Shown in pieces: positions 44,133 through 53,478 of a stretch of DNA of 64,000 nucleotides (positions are counted from its first letter, which is position 1; each line of letters begins with the position of its first letter). The notes beneath the pieces were generated by a model. It saw only the letters and a program-made list of their open reading frames with translations. It did not search any database and was not told where the DNA came from. This DNA comes from Sphingobium limneticum (GTDB lineage: Bacteria > Pseudomonadota > Alphaproteobacteria > Sphingomonadales > Sphingomonadaceae). The stretch is taken from positions 267,054 through 331,053 of the forward strand of contig NZ_VYPZ01000003.1 in the NCBI RefSeq assembly GCF_008710155.1, in the 5' to 3' direction. The position numbers were made by a program, and so were the translations under genes.

Positions 44133-45176
44133 TTAGAGCACCGCCAGCACGGCGTCGCCCATCTCCACCGTGTTCATCGTACCGCCCAGATCGGGCGAAC
44201 GCGCGCCGTTTGCCAGCGCCTTGGCCACCGCCGTTTCGATCCGGTCGGCCTGTTCGGGCAGGTTCAGCGAATAGCGCAGCATCATCGCGGCGGACAGGAT
44301 GGTCGCCAGCGGGTTGGCCTTGCCCTGCCCGGCAATGTCGGGCGCGGAGCCATGGATCGGCTCATACAGGCCCTGCCCGCTGCCGTTCAGCGTCGCCGAC
44401 GCCAGCATGCCAATGGAGCCGACGCACATGCTCGCCTGGTCCGAGAGGATGTCGCCGAACAGGTTGCCTGTGACGATGACGTCGAACTGGCCGGGGTTGC
44501 GGACCAGCTGCATCGCGGCATTGTCCACATACATATGGGTCAGGGCGACATCGGGATAATCAGCCGATACCTCGATCACCACGTCGCGCCACAATTGGCT
44601 GGTTTCCAGCACATTGGCCTTGTCCACCGAGCAGAGCTTGCCGCGACGGGCGCGGGCGGCCTGGAAACCGGCATGGGCGATGCGGCGCACTTCGGCTTCG
44701 TTGTACGACATGATGTCATAGCCTTCGCGCAGGCCGTCGGCGGTGGTGCGGAAACCCTTTTCACCGAAATAGACGTCGCCATTGGTTTCGCGGACGATCA
44801 GCAGGTCGATCGAGCCGGCGACTTCGGGCTTCAAGGCGCTTTCATGCGCCAGTTCCGGGAAGACCTTGGCCGGGCGGAGGTTGGAGAAGAGGCCCAATTC
44901 CTTGCGCAGGCCCAGGATCGCCTGTTCGGGGCGCAGATGGCGTTCCAGCGAGTCGCAGTCGGGATCGCCGACCGCGCCGAACAGGATGGCGTCGGCGCGC
45001 TTGGCGGTTTCGAGCGTTTCGGGCGGCAGCGGATGGCCGACCGCCTTATAAGCTGCGCCGCCGACGAGGCCGTCTTCATAGGTGAGGCCCGGAATCGCCA
45101 ACGCATCCAGCACGCGCTTTGCCTGAGCGACGATTTCCGGGCCGATGCCGTCTCCGGGGAACAGGGCGATCAACAT
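44133..45176 (-). CDS. leuB: 3-isopropylmalate dehydrogenase
   Basis: A 347-residue enzyme. [20 protein letters not shown] start, then [48 protein letters not shown] and [20 protein letters not shown] fit LeuB. It oxidises and decarboxylates 3-isopropylmalate in leucine synthesis. ATG at 45176 chosen. leuCD are not in the window. An imperfect hairpin at 44106-44121 may terminate it. Confidence 0.96.
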   Translation of the reverse strand: MLIALFPGDGIGPEIVAQAKRVLDALAIPGLTYEDGLVGGAAYKAVGHPLPPETLETAKRADAILFGAVGDPDCDSLERHLRPEQAILGLRKELGLFSNLRPAKVFPELAHESALKPEVAGSIDLLIVRETNGDVYFGEKGFRTTADGLREGYDIMSYNEAEVRRIAHAGFQAARARRGKLCSVDKANVLETSQLWRDVVIEVSADYPDVALTHMYVDNAAMQLVRNPGQFDVIVTGNLFGDILSDQASMCVGSIGMLASATLNGSGQGLYEPIHGSAPDIAGQGKANPLATILSAAMMLRYSLNLPEQADRIETAVAKALANGARSPDLGGTMNTVEMGDAVLAVL

Positions 45177-45225
45177 GGCGAGACTCCTTATATTGCGTGG
45201 CTGCCCCTTATGGAGACAGGAGGTT

Positions 45226-45960
45226 TCACGCAACCGCCCTTTTGAGACGATCGACCAGTCTTTCGCGGGCGGCGAGCATGTCGGCACGCCGGTCCGTCAG
45301 CACGGAGCGCTCCAGGAAGAAGCCGGTGAGGCGCAGGCCGTCCAATATCTGGGTCCAGTCGCCCATGCCGCCTTCCAGCAAGAAGGGCGGTAGAGGGAGC
45401 AGGCGATTTTCATAGCCGAATGCCCCGGCCCGGCTGACGGCGGCGGCGCTGCGGGGGCTGACATAGGCGAGGTCGGTTGCATCGCCCATCGCCGCGCACC
45501 GGGTGAGGTCTAGGCCGAAGCCCAGTTCTGCGAGAAGCAGCAGTTCGTAGCGGACGAGCGCCACGGCCCAGCCGCGCGCCGCCGGAGCTGCTTCCACCGC
45601 GTCCAGAACCGCCTCCAGCGCCTGATGCAGCGCCGGATAGGGCGTGCCTTCCGGCAAGGCAGCGGCGGTGAGGGCGCAACTCCAGTCGATCGCCACGGCG
45701 GGGAGCGGTTCGGCCAGCAAAGGCGCGCGGCTCTGGGCCAGTTCGACGGTCAGGCCCGCCAGTTGATCTTCCGTGCGGGCGCGGAAATCGGCCTTCACGA
45801 TATTGCCGGGGAGCAATATCGGCCGCATCGTCCGGGACCGCCCGCCGCGGACATAGCCCGGCAACAGGCCATGATCCGGCGTCAGCAACCGCGCAATCGC
45901 GCCATGTTCGCCATGATGGCGCACGGCGCAGACGATCGCGGTGGTGGTGAGGCTGGGCAT
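45226..45960 (-). CDS. recO: DNA repair protein RecO
   Basis: A 244-residue protein. OB-fold N-terminus [37 protein letters not shown], then the helical domain with [19 protein letters not shown]. The zinc cysteines are absent except one, which is usual in alphaproteobacteria. RecO loads RecA on SSB-coated ssDNA with RecR. It lies upstream of leuB by 49 nt, same strand. Confidence 0.92.
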   Translation of the reverse strand: MPSLTTTAIVCAVRHHGEHGAIARLLTPDHGLLPGYVRGGRSRTMRPILLPGNIVKADFRARTEDQLAGLTVELAQSRAPLLAEPLPAVAIDWSCALTAAALPEGTPYPALHQALEAVLDAVEAAPAARGWAVALVRYELLLLAELGFGLDLTRCAAMGDATDLAYVSPRSAAAVSRAGAFGYENRLLPLPPFLLEGGMGDWTQILDGLRLTGFFLERSVLTDRRADMLAARERLVDRLKRAVA

Positions 45961-46028
45961 GGGTCAGGTCTGTACCGTGGGGTACCCCTCTGCGAAAGCG
46001 AAAGGCTGGAAATAACGCTTACTATGTC

Positions 46029-46128
46029 ATCCCGGCCCTGAGCCGGGATCACGCTTCTTCTGCATCCTTGCCCATTACAACCAATTCTTGTCCCGAAAGG
46101 CAGCGGGACCCCGGATCAAGTCCGGGGT
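46029..46128. repeat. Two short palindromes of the sphingomonad intergenic type
   Basis: ATCCCGGC-CCTGA-GCCGGGAT at 46029-46049 and ACCCCGGA-TCAAG-TCCGGGGT at 46108-46128, between recO and the aldehyde dehydrogenase. Confidence 0.8.
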
Positions 46129-46146
46129 GACGAAGAGGAGCTATGC

Positions 46147-47505
46147 TCATTTTCGATAGACGCTCTTCAAATTCATGAACTCGTGGAGGCCATAGGGGCC
46201 GAGTTCGCGGCCGTGGCCGGAGCGCTTCACGCCGCCGAAGGGAGCCTCGGGGGCGGAGGAGAGCATCTGGTTCACGGCGGTCATGCCGGCCTGAACGTCG
46301 CGGACGAAGCGGGCTTCTTCCGCCGGGTCGGTGGTCCAGACCGAGGAGCCGAGGCCGAAGGGAATGGCGTTGGCGATAGCGATGGCGTCGTCGATGTCCG
46401 CCGCCTTGAAGAGCATGGCGATGGGGCCGAAAATCTCCTCCCCCATCAGCGCCGGGTCGGTCGGCACGTCGGTCAATATGCCGGCATCGATATAGGCGCC
46501 CGGCCCCGGCAGCGTTTCGCCGCCGATCAGGGTCGCGCCGGCGGCCTTCATCTTCCAAATCTGTTCCTGCACGGTGCGGCGCTGCTCTTCGCTCGAGAGC
46601 GGTCCCATGTCTGTGGCAGGGTCGAAAGGATCGCCGCTCTTCACCGCTGCCATCGCCGTGGCATAGCGTGCCAGGAAAGTGTCGTAGATATCGGCGTGGA
46701 CGATCATGCGTTTGCCGCAGATGCAGGACTGGCCCGTATTCTGGATACGCGCGGTCACGGCCTGCTTCACCGCCGCGTCGAGATCGGCCGAGGGCATGAC
46801 GATGAAGGGATCGGCCCCGCCCAGTTCCAGCACGACCTTCTTGAGTGCCCGGCCCGCCTGTTCGGCCACGGCGCGGCCGGCATCTTCGCTGCCGGTCAGC
46901 GTGACCGCCGCGACGCGATCGTCGGCGATGATCGCGGCCACTGCGCCGGAGCGGATGGGGAGATTCTGGAACAGGCCATCGGGTGCGCCGACCAGCGCCA
47001 TCATCTCCTGCATCAGCGCGCCGACGCCCTGCACGTTGCTGGCATGTTTGAGCAGGCCGACATTGCCGGCGAGGATGCAGGGGGCAAGGAAGCGGGCGAC
47101 CTGCCAATAAGGGAAGTTCCACGGCATCACCGCCAGCACCGGGCCGATGGGGAGCCAGACCAGATCGGCATTCCCGCCCGAGGCCAGCGGGATGCTGCCA
47201 CCCTCCAGCATCGCCGGACCTTCCTTCGCATAATGGCGGAAGGCGGCGACGCATTTGTCGACTTCGGCCAGCGCCGACTTCAGCGTCTTGCCCATTTCCA
47301 GCGTGGCCATGCGGGCAAGCCGGTCGCGATGGTCATGATAGGCGTCGGCGAGGTCGGACAGGAGCGCCGTGCGTTCCGATATGTCCGTTTCCCGCCATGT
47401 CGCGAAGGTCGATGTGGCCCGCTCCAGCGCGGCGTCGATCTGCGCTTCGGTCAGTTCGGCGTGGGTGGCGATTTCTTCTCCGGTGGCGGGGTTGATGCTT
47501 TTCAT
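46147..47505 (-). CDS. NAD(P)-dependent succinate-semialdehyde dehydrogenase
   Basis: A 452-residue aldehyde dehydrogenase. Start MKSINPATGEEIATHAELTE; substrate tunnel VMPWNFPYWQVARFLAP, catalytic Glu in VVLELGGADPFIVMPSADL, cysteine in NTGQSCICGKRMIV. The MxxxNPATGE start and the GADPF pattern are typical of GabD-like Sad-type enzymes. It oxidises succinate semialdehyde; the sad branch also uses other aldehydes. ATG at 47505 with GGAG upstream; a longer frame to 47544 exists. Copy B of the conserved element lies 75 nt upstream. Confidence 0.9.
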   Translation of the reverse strand: MKSINPATGEEIATHAELTEAQIDAALERATSTFATWRETDISERTALLSDLADAYHDHRDRLARMATLEMGKTLKSALAEVDKCVAAFRHYAKEGPAMLEGGSIPLASGGNADLVWLPIGPVLAVMPWNFPYWQVARFLAPCILAGNVGLLKHASNVQGVGALMQEMMALVGAPDGLFQNLPIRSGAVAAIIADDRVAAVTLTGSEDAGRAVAEQAGRALKKVVLELGGADPFIVMPSADLDAAVKQAVTARIQNTGQSCICGKRMIVHADIYDTFLARYATAMAAVKSGDPFDPATDMGPLSSEEQRRTVQEQIWKMKAAGATLIGGETLPGPGAYIDAGILTDVPTDPALMGEEIFGPIAMLFKAADIDDAIAIANAIPFGLGSSVWTTDPAEEARFVRDVQAGMTAVNQMLSSAPEAPFGGVKRSGHGRELGPYGLHEFMNLKSVYRK

Positions 47506-47579
47506 GGTCGGCTCCGGATGGAATGATTCGGGATGGGAAGGCATATGGGGATGCCCTTCCCGGGTCACAACGAAGTCAC

Positions 47580-47817
47580 GGGAGCGAAGTTCACACCGTC
47601 GATCGGAACGAAAAATGGGAGAAATCGACGCCGATGCGACGGATAGGCGACAGACAGGCCATGAAGGCGCGTCTGCAACGCGCCACCGAAGCGACAATTG
47701 GGGCACGGGGACGCGCCGGGTGGGTCACTGTCAGGTTCCGGTTTTCCGGGGGAGGATTGGGGTGGCAGCGGTGCGGAGCGGGTCATCGTGCAGGATAGAT
47801 CAGAGATTATCCTACTT
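47580..47817 (-). ncRNA. Conserved two-copy intergenic element, copy B (candidate structured RNA)
   Basis: About 238 nt. Read on minus, it starts TAGGATAATCTCTGATCTATCC and contains AGTGACCCACCC, a GGCGCGT-TGCAG-ACGCGCC hairpin and GACGGTGTGAACTT in the same order as copy A (25931-26180). The box 1 stem AGGATA/TATCCT and box 3 stem are kept while the loops differ. The remaining bases are diverged. It could be the leader of the aldehyde dehydrogenase gene or an independent RNA. The stretch 47506-47864 has no convincing gene. Confidence 0.5.
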
Positions 47818-47864
47818 TGACAGGAAAAGGCGCCAGGGCCTCAGCCCTCCCGTCGCCGCGCGGA

Positions 47865-48482
47865 TCAGCCCGGCCTTTTCTTGCCCGCGATATGGCGCGA
47901 CAATTCCAGCCCAAATTCCTCGGCCAGCTTTTCGCGGACGCCGCCGCCACGAATCAACATGCCGCCCCAACCGCCATGCATGTTCTTCACTTCCACGCGG
48001 AAGCTGCCGAGACTGGCGCCCGATGTGGCGTCGATCACGTCCACCGTGCCTTCCAGCATGTCGGAACTCCAGGCGACGAGGATCGCCATGGCGGCGTCGG
48101 CGGTCTTGAGCATATCCAGGGTGATGCGCAGCTTGACCGGCGTGCCGTCATTCAGTTTCCATTCCCGCGCGACATCGCGGATCACCAGCGGAAACATCTG
48201 CTTGAAGGGCATTGTGGCATAGGTCGCCCCGTCCTGCGGCCCGGTGGGATAGCTGTTCGGGTCGAGCGGAGGCAGGCCGGCCTCGACCCGCTTGCGCGCA
48301 GCCTTGGCATCGCTTTCGGCCAGTTCCTCCAATATGCCCGGCGCGAAATCCAGATCCATGCCGGTAATCTTCACCGGCTGACCGGCGGCGAGCATAAGCG
48401 GCTGGGTTTCCTTGACCTGCCGGGCCTGCGCCGTGGGCGCGAGCAGCAAAAGCGGCACCAGAAAAGCAAGCGGACGACGCAT
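47865..48482 (-). CDS. Exported protein of unknown function
   Basis: A 205-residue protein with signal peptide (MRRPLAFLVPLLLLAPTAQA). The mature part has repeated beta/alpha segments (KITGMDLDFAPGILEELAE, LKLRITLDMLKTADAAMAIL-like, SSDMLEGTVDVIDATSGASLG) and ends GLELSRHIAGKKRPG. DUF4410-like is possible, not certain. Monocistronic; converges with copy B of the conserved element. Confidence 0.75.
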   Translation of the reverse strand: MRRPLAFLVPLLLLAPTAQARQVKETQPLMLAAGQPVKITGMDLDFAPGILEELAESDAKAARKRVEAGLPPLDPNSYPTGPQDGATYATMPFKQMFPLVIRDVAREWKLNDGTPVKLRITLDMLKTADAAMAILVAWSSDMLEGTVDVIDATSGASLGSFRVEVKNMHGGWGGMLIRGGGVREKLAEEFGLELSRHIAGKKRPG

Positions 48483-48622
48483 GATGATTCCCCTTCAAGA
48501 CCCCGCCGGGACGCTGGCAGACAGGCTTGAAATTCTGATTAACGCGGGTGCGTAATAGGGCTTGCCGATATGAAGCGTCTGGTAGGAGGCGCGTGGCTCC
48601 CATCATCAACGGGTTATTCGCA

Positions 48623-48695
48623 TGCTCCGAACTGGACCCCGGCCTGCGCCGGGGAACAGAGGGCGTGGGTTCACGTCATCGCTTACTGGTATAAG
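48623..48695. repeat. Half copy of the palindromic element
   Basis: ACTGGACCCCGGCCTGCGCC and CGGGGAAC (right arm of the 8010 and 24764 palindromes), followed by CTGGTATAAGG, the right end of the 24726-24870 element. The left half is missing. Confidence 0.75.
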
Positions 48696-48706
48696 GCGAG
48701 CGTTCT

Positions 48707-50620
48707 TCAGCCGTGGAAATAGTCATAGACCTGCTGCGCCACGGCCTTCGACACGCCGGGCGCTTTGGCGAGATCGTCCAGTGCGGCGTCTCGCACCGCG
48801 CGGGCCGTGCCGAAGTGCATCAGCAGCGCCTTCTTGCGCGCGGGACCGATGCCGGGGACTTCGTCCAGCGATGATACGGTGATCGCCTTGCTGCGCTTGG
48901 CGCGGTGGGCGCCGATGGCGAAGCGGTGGGCTTCGTCGCGGAGCCTTTGCAAATAGAAGAGTACCGGATGGTTGATCGGGAAGCTGATTTCGCGGCCGTC
49001 GAGCATGTGGAAGACTTCGCGACCGTCACGGCCATGATGCGGCCCCTTGGCCACGCCGATCATGGTCACATCCTCTATGCCCATTTCCTCCAGCATCGTG
49101 CGCGCAGCCGATAGCTGGCCCTTGCCACCGTCGATCAGGACTAGGTCGGGCCATTCTCCGCTGTCGCGATCCGGATCTTCCTTTTGCGCGCGCCCAAAGC
49201 GACGCTCGAACATTTCGCGCATCATCGCGAAATCGTCGTTGCTGATCGCCGGGTCTTTCATATTGAACTTGCGATAGGCGTTCTTGCGGAAGCCCTCCGG
49301 CCCGGCGACGACCATCGCGCCCAGCGCATGCGCGCCCTGAATATGGCTGTTGTCGTAGATTTCGATGCGGTCGGGCACGCCCTCCAGCCCGAAAGCCTCG
49401 ACCATGTCGTCCATGATCCGGCCCTGGCTGGTGGTTTCGGCAAGGCGGCGGTCGAGCGCCTCCACCGCGTTGCGCTGCGCCTGTTTGATGAGGCGGGTGC
49501 GGTCGCCGCGCTGGGGGACTTCGATGCGGACCTTGCCCCCGGCCCGCTCGGCCAGCGCCAGCGCCATCAATTCGCATTCGGCCGGCTCGCGATCGGTCAG
49601 GATCAGGCGCGGCGGCGGCACTTCCTCGTAAAATTGCGCCATGAAGCTTTCCAGCACCTCCTCCGTCGCGACGTCGGCGGTGTGGACCGGGAAGAAGCTG
49701 CGATGGCCCCAATTCTGACCGCCGCGAATGAAGAAGGCCTGGATGCACATCGATCCGCCCTTTTCCGCCAGCGCGAAAATATCGGCGTCGCCCAGCCCTT
49801 CGGCATTGATCGCCTGGCTGCCCTGAATGAAGGTCAGCGCCTTCAGCCGGTCGCGGATCACTGCGGCCTGCTCGAAATCCATCGCGTCCGACGCCGCCTG
49901 CATGGACGCGCCCAGCTTCTTTTGCACGGCGGTGGATTTGCCGCCGAGGAAATCCTGCGCGTCCTTCACCAGTTCGGCATAGCCGTCCGTGTCGATGCGA
50001 TCGACGCAGGGGGCCGAGCAACGCTTGATTTGATAGAGCAGGCAGGGGCGCGAGCGGTTGGAAAAGAAGCTGTCGGTGCAGGAGCGCAGCAGGAACAGCT
50101 TTTGCAGCGCGTTGATGGTGCGCGTGACCGATCCGGCGCTGGCGAAGGGGCCGTAATAGCGGCCCTTATATTTGCGCGCGCCGCGATGCTTCTGCACGCG
50201 GGGAAAGGCGTGATCGTCGCGCAGCAGGATGAAGGGGAAGCTTTTGTCGTCGCGCAGCAGGACATTGTAGGGCGGGCGATAGCGCTTGATCAGTTGCGCT
50301 TCCAGCAGCAGCGCTTCGGCTTCGCTGTTGGTGGTGACGATGGTCATGCTGCGCGTCTGGGCGACCATGCGTTGCAGCCGGCGCGGCAGACGATCGACCT
50401 GGGTATAGTTGGCGACGCGGTTTTTGAGCGCGCGAGCCTTGCCCACATAAAGCACGTCGCCGCGCGCATCATGCATGCGATACACGCCGGGCCGGATCGG
50501 CAGCGTCTTGAGCGTGGTGCGGATCGCCTCCACGCCCGTATCGATATCCGGCTGGCTGCCGGTGATGGTGAAGCTTGCCTTGTCTTCGTTGAAACGATCG
50601 GGGGATTGGGGGCCGGACAT
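48707..50620 (-). CDS. uvrC: Excinuclease ABC subunit C
   Basis: A 637-residue protein. GIY-YIG N-terminus (PIRPGVYRMHDARGDVLYVG, AKALKNR-like), a Cys-rich middle segment (CLLYQIKRCSAPC), a UVR motif, RNase H-like second nuclease (EIYDNSHIQGAHALGAMVV), and two C-terminal HhH (VPGIGPARKKALLMHFGT). UvrC makes the dual incisions of nucleotide excision repair. Some upstream residues (MSGPQSPD) are unconserved. Confidence 0.97.
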   Translation of the reverse strand: MSGPQSPDRFNEDKASFTITGSQPDIDTGVEAIRTTLKTLPIRPGVYRMHDARGDVLYVGKARALKNRVANYTQVDRLPRRLQRMVAQTRSMTIVTTNSEAEALLLEAQLIKRYRPPYNVLLRDDKSFPFILLRDDHAFPRVQKHRGARKYKGRYYGPFASAGSVTRTINALQKLFLLRSCTDSFFSNRSRPCLLYQIKRCSAPCVDRIDTDGYAELVKDAQDFLGGKSTAVQKKLGASMQAASDAMDFEQAAVIRDRLKALTFIQGSQAINAEGLGDADIFALAEKGGSMCIQAFFIRGGQNWGHRSFFPVHTADVATEEVLESFMAQFYEEVPPPRLILTDREPAECELMALALAERAGGKVRIEVPQRGDRTRLIKQAQRNAVEALDRRLAETTSQGRIMDDMVEAFGLEGVPDRIEIYDNSHIQGAHALGAMVVAGPEGFRKNAYRKFNMKDPAISNDDFAMMREMFERRFGRAQKEDPDRDSGEWPDLVLIDGGKGQLSAARTMLEEMGIEDVTMIGVAKGPHHGRDGREVFHMLDGREISFPINHPVLFYLQRLRDEAHRFAIGAHRAKRSKAITVSSLDEVPGIGPARKKALLMHFGTARAVRDAALDDLAKAPGVSKAVAQQVYDYFHG

Positions 50621-50761
50621 GAGGGCAGAGATAGCGTGCGCGCCATCTTTCGCAATGGCCGGGGTTGATGGAAAGAAGATGCGCCCTATCTATGCCGCAC
50701 CGCACAAAAGATGGCGGCCTTTCCACGATCCACAAACAATCAGCATCAGAGGGACAACCCA

Positions 50762-51814
50762 ATGAGCGTAAAAGCCTATGGCGCTTATGCGGCCGACAAG
50801 CCGCTGGAAGCCATCGACATCGAACGCCGCGCCGTTGGCGCGCATGACGTGCAGATCGCCATCGCCTATTGCGGCGTCTGCCATTCGGACCTGCATCAGG
50901 TCCGTTCCGAATGGGACGGCACGCAATATCCCTGCGTTCCGGGCCATGAAATCGTCGGCCATGTGACGGCCGTCGGCGACCATGTGAGCAAGTTCAAGGT
51001 CGGCGACACGGTCGGCGTCGGCTGTATGGTCGATAGCTGCCAGAGCTGCGCCTCCTGCGACGAAGGGCTGGAGCAATATTGCGAAACCGGTTTCGTCGGC
51101 ACCTATAATGGCAAGACCGACGATGCGCCCGGCCATACGCTGGGCGGCTATTCGCAGAGCATCGTGGTGAAGGACGACTTCGTCCTGAAGGTCAGCCATG
51201 CGCCGGAACAGCTGGCGGCAGTCGCACCCCTGCTGTGCGCGGGCATCACCACCTGGTCGCCGCTGCGCCACTGGCAGGCCGGTCCCGGCAAGAAGGTCGG
51301 CATCGTCGGCATCGGCGGCCTGGGCCATATGGGCGTGAAGCTGGCCCATGCGCTGGGTGCGCATGTGGTGGCGTTCACCACGTCGGAGAGCAAGCGGCAG
51401 GATGCGCTGGCGCTGGGCGCGGACGAGGTGATCGTGTCGCGCAATGCGGACGAGATGGCGGCGCATGCCGGCAGCTTCGACTTCATCCTGAACACGGTGG
51501 CGGCGAGCCACGACCTGGACGCCTTTACCGCGCTGTTGAAGCGGGACGGGACGCTGACGCTGGTGGGCGTGCCGGAACATGCGCATCCCTCGCCCAATGT
51601 CGCAGCGCTGATCTTCAAGCGCCGGTCGATCGCCGGGTCGCTGATCGGCGGCATCGCGGAAACGCAGGAGATGCTCGATTTCTGTGCCGAGAAGGGCATC
51701 GTCGCGGAGATCGAGATGATCGCGGCGCAGGATATCGAAGACGCCTATGCGCGGATGCAGAAGAGCGATGTGAAATATCGCTTCGTGATCGACAACGCCA
51801 CGCTGGCGGGTTGA
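50762..51814 (+). CDS. Zinc-dependent alcohol dehydrogenase (NADP type, YahK-like)
   Basis: A 350-residue MDR enzyme. Zinc ligands in YCGVCHSDLHQVR and GHEIVGHV; structural zinc CQSCASCDEGLEQYC; Rossmann GIVGIGGLGHMGVKLAHALG; FTTSESKRQDALALGADEV suggests NADPH. Family members reduce cinnamyl and other aldehydes. Divergent from uvrC. Confidence 0.95.
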   Translation: MSVKAYGAYAADKPLEAIDIERRAVGAHDVQIAIAYCGVCHSDLHQVRSEWDGTQYPCVPGHEIVGHVTAVGDHVSKFKVGDTVGVGCMVDSCQSCASCDEGLEQYCETGFVGTYNGKTDDAPGHTLGGYSQSIVVKDDFVLKVSHAPEQLAAVAPLLCAGITTWSPLRHWQAGPGKKVGIVGIGGLGHMGVKLAHALGAHVVAFTTSESKRQDALALGADEVIVSRNADEMAAHAGSFDFILNTVAASHDLDAFTALLKRDGTLTLVGVPEHAHPSPNVAALIFKRRSIAGSLIGGIAETQEMLDFCAEKGIVAEIEMIAAQDIEDAYARMQKSDVKYRFVIDNATLAG

Positions 51815-51887
51815 GGTAAAGAGCGGGCGGTTTGTGAATAGGCCGCCCGATTTTTTCAGTGCCTCAGGACACAGACGGGGTTCGGTC

Positions 51888-51925
51888 CCACGCTTCCAAC
51901 TGGACCCCGGCCTTCGCCGGGGAAC
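51888..51925. repeat. Right-arm fragment of the palindromic repeat
   Basis: AACTGGACCCCGGCCTTCGC and CGGGGAAC, one base changed from the arm at 8046-8069; no left partner here. Confidence 0.65.
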
Positions 51926-51952
51926 GATGTCGGAGCGGTATGCCGAGCAAAC

Positions 51953-51989
51953 AAAAAGGGCCGGTGCGACGTGCGCACCGGCCCTTTTT
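51953..51989. terminator. Bidirectional terminator between alcohol dehydrogenase and atpF
   Basis: A5, GGGCCGGTGCG stem with ACGTG loop and CGCACCGGCCC, T5. It ends the atp operon on minus, 18 nt after the atpF stop. Confidence 0.92.
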
Positions 51990-52007
51990 CGTTTCAGTCC
52001 GAACCGA

Positions 52008-52619
52008 TCAGTTGATCGTGCCGAGACCCGAGATCGCGCTGTTCACCAGAGCCTTGTCGGCATTGGCGTCATGGCCCTGCGCGATCAGCGTCGCGGCAGC
52101 GGCGGTGGCTGCGTTCACGGCCTTGGCGCGGATGCCGGCGATGGCGGTGCGTTCGGCCGCGCCGATCTTGTCTTCCGCCATCTTCTGACGACGGACGACC
52201 AGCGCTTCGGCATTCACCTTGGCGTCGGCGATCAGCCCTTCGGCTTCATGCTCGGCCGCCTTGCGCATGGCGTCGGCTTCACCGGCCGCAGCGGCCAGCT
52301 TGGCTTCATATTCGCCCTTGAGCGCTTCGGCTTCGGCGCGCAATTTCGACGCTTCGGCCAGTTGTTCCTTGATCTGTGCGATCCGGCCGTCCAGCGCGCC
52401 GCCGATCAGGGCGGGCACCTTCTTGACCAGCAGGATGACGATGAACGCGGCCATCGCCAGGCTGACCCAGGCGGTGGCGTCCATGCCGACCGCCTTGGGA
52501 TCGGTATGGGGCACGACCCCTTCATGGGCAACGGTACCGACAGGTTCCATGCCTTCGCTGTGAATTGCCTGGTTCAAGTGCGGAACCTCCGCTGCGCTGT
52601 GGGATGCTGCCTCAGCCAT
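52008..52619 (-). CDS. atpF: F0F1 ATP synthase subunit b
   Basis: A 203-residue protein with a long N-terminal extension, one membrane helix (WVSLAMAAFIVILLVKKVPAL, about 50-70) and a charged coiled coil (GGALDGRIAQIKEQLAEASK onward). The stator in alphaproteobacteria is a b/b' heterodimer. Its ATG overlaps the b' gene by 8 nt. Last gene of the operon. Confidence 0.93.
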   Translation of the reverse strand: MAEAASHSAAEVPHLNQAIHSEGMEPVGTVAHEGVVPHTDPKAVGMDATAWVSLAMAAFIVILLVKKVPALIGGALDGRIAQIKEQLAEASKLRAEAEALKGEYEAKLAAAAGEADAMRKAAEHEAEGLIADAKVNAEALVVRRQKMAEDKIGAAERTAIAGIRAKAVNAATAAAATLIAQGHDANADKALVNSAISGLGTIN

Positions 52620-53106
52620 GGGCCAGTGCCGCCTTTACTGCATTGCGGGCTGCATCGTCCGACGCATCCACGCCGGAAATACGAGCCACCATGTCGCGCG
52701 CCGCATCGGCGGCGACGGTTTCGATTTCTGCCATGGCCGCGTCGCTGGCACCCTTGATACGGGCTTCGGCGGCGGCGATTTTCGTCGCGACCTCTGCATC
52801 GGCAGCGGCGAGACGGACTTCGGAAGCCTTGGCGGCTTCGCTCTTGGACTTGGCCAGCGTCGCCTGAGCGGCGGCGCGGTTTGCGGCGTCGCGGGTGCGG
52901 TAATCCGCTTCCGCTTCGTCGGCGCGGGCGAAGGCGGCCTTCGCCGCGTCCAGATCACCGCTGATCTTCGCGTCGCGCGCGTCCGCCGTACCCTGAACCT
53001 TCGGCACCATGCCGAGGCCGATGACGAAGAAGACGAAGCCGAACGTCAACAGCAACCAGAAAATCTGACTGGAATAGGTTTCGGCAATTTGCGCGATTTG
53101 AGGCAT
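52612..53106 (-). CDS. atpF': F0F1 ATP synthase subunit b'
   Basis: A 164-residue protein. MPQIAQIAETYSSQIFWLLL and TFGFVFFVIGLGMVPKV form the membrane helix, then an Ala-rich coiled coil. The MPQ-x-S-Q-IFWLxxTF start marks the b' subunit (AtpG/AtpX), placed between c and b as expected. Confidence 0.93.
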   Translation of the reverse strand: MPQIAQIAETYSSQIFWLLLTFGFVFFVIGLGMVPKVQGTADARDAKISGDLDAAKAAFARADEAEADYRTRDAANRAAAQATLAKSKSEAAKASEVRLAAADAEVATKIAAAEARIKGASDAAMAEIETVAADAARDMVARISGVDASDDAARNAVKAALAHG

Positions 53107-53195
53107 TATACGGTCCGTCCGATCAGAGGGCGGTCAATAAGGGAAGCGGACAGGATATGGCACGAAGCCGCCCTGCCCGCTCCTAATTTCGTGTG

Positions 53196-53423
53196 TTAGG
53201 CCACGAACACCAGGATCATGGCGATAACGAACGCCAGCAGACCCAGAAGTTCCGCCGCGGCGAAACCGATGAACAGACGACCCTGCTGGCCATCAGCAGC
53301 GCCCGGATTGCGCAGCGCGCCTTCGAGGAATGCGCTGAACACGTTGCCCACACCGAGGGCGGCGATGCCCGCACCGATTGCGGCCAGGCCAGCACCGAGC
53401 AGCTTTGCGGCTTCTGCGTCCAT
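53196..53423 (-). CDS. atpE: F0F1 ATP synthase subunit c
   Basis: A 75-residue two-helix proteolipid. Helix 1 KLLGAGLAAIGAGIAALGVGN; polar loop RNPGA; helix 2 FIGFAAAELLGLLAFVIAM with the proton-carrying glutamate in AAELLG. GxGxGxG spacing is normal, with no sodium-type residues. Confidence 0.97.
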   Translation of the reverse strand: MDAEAAKLLGAGLAAIGAGIAALGVGNVFSAFLEGALRNPGAADGQQGRLFIGFAAAELLGLLAFVIAMILVFVA

Positions 53424-53478
53424 GTCGTAAACTCCCTTGTCAGATCAGATAAAAGTTGAGGAAAATCTCAGGTGAAAC

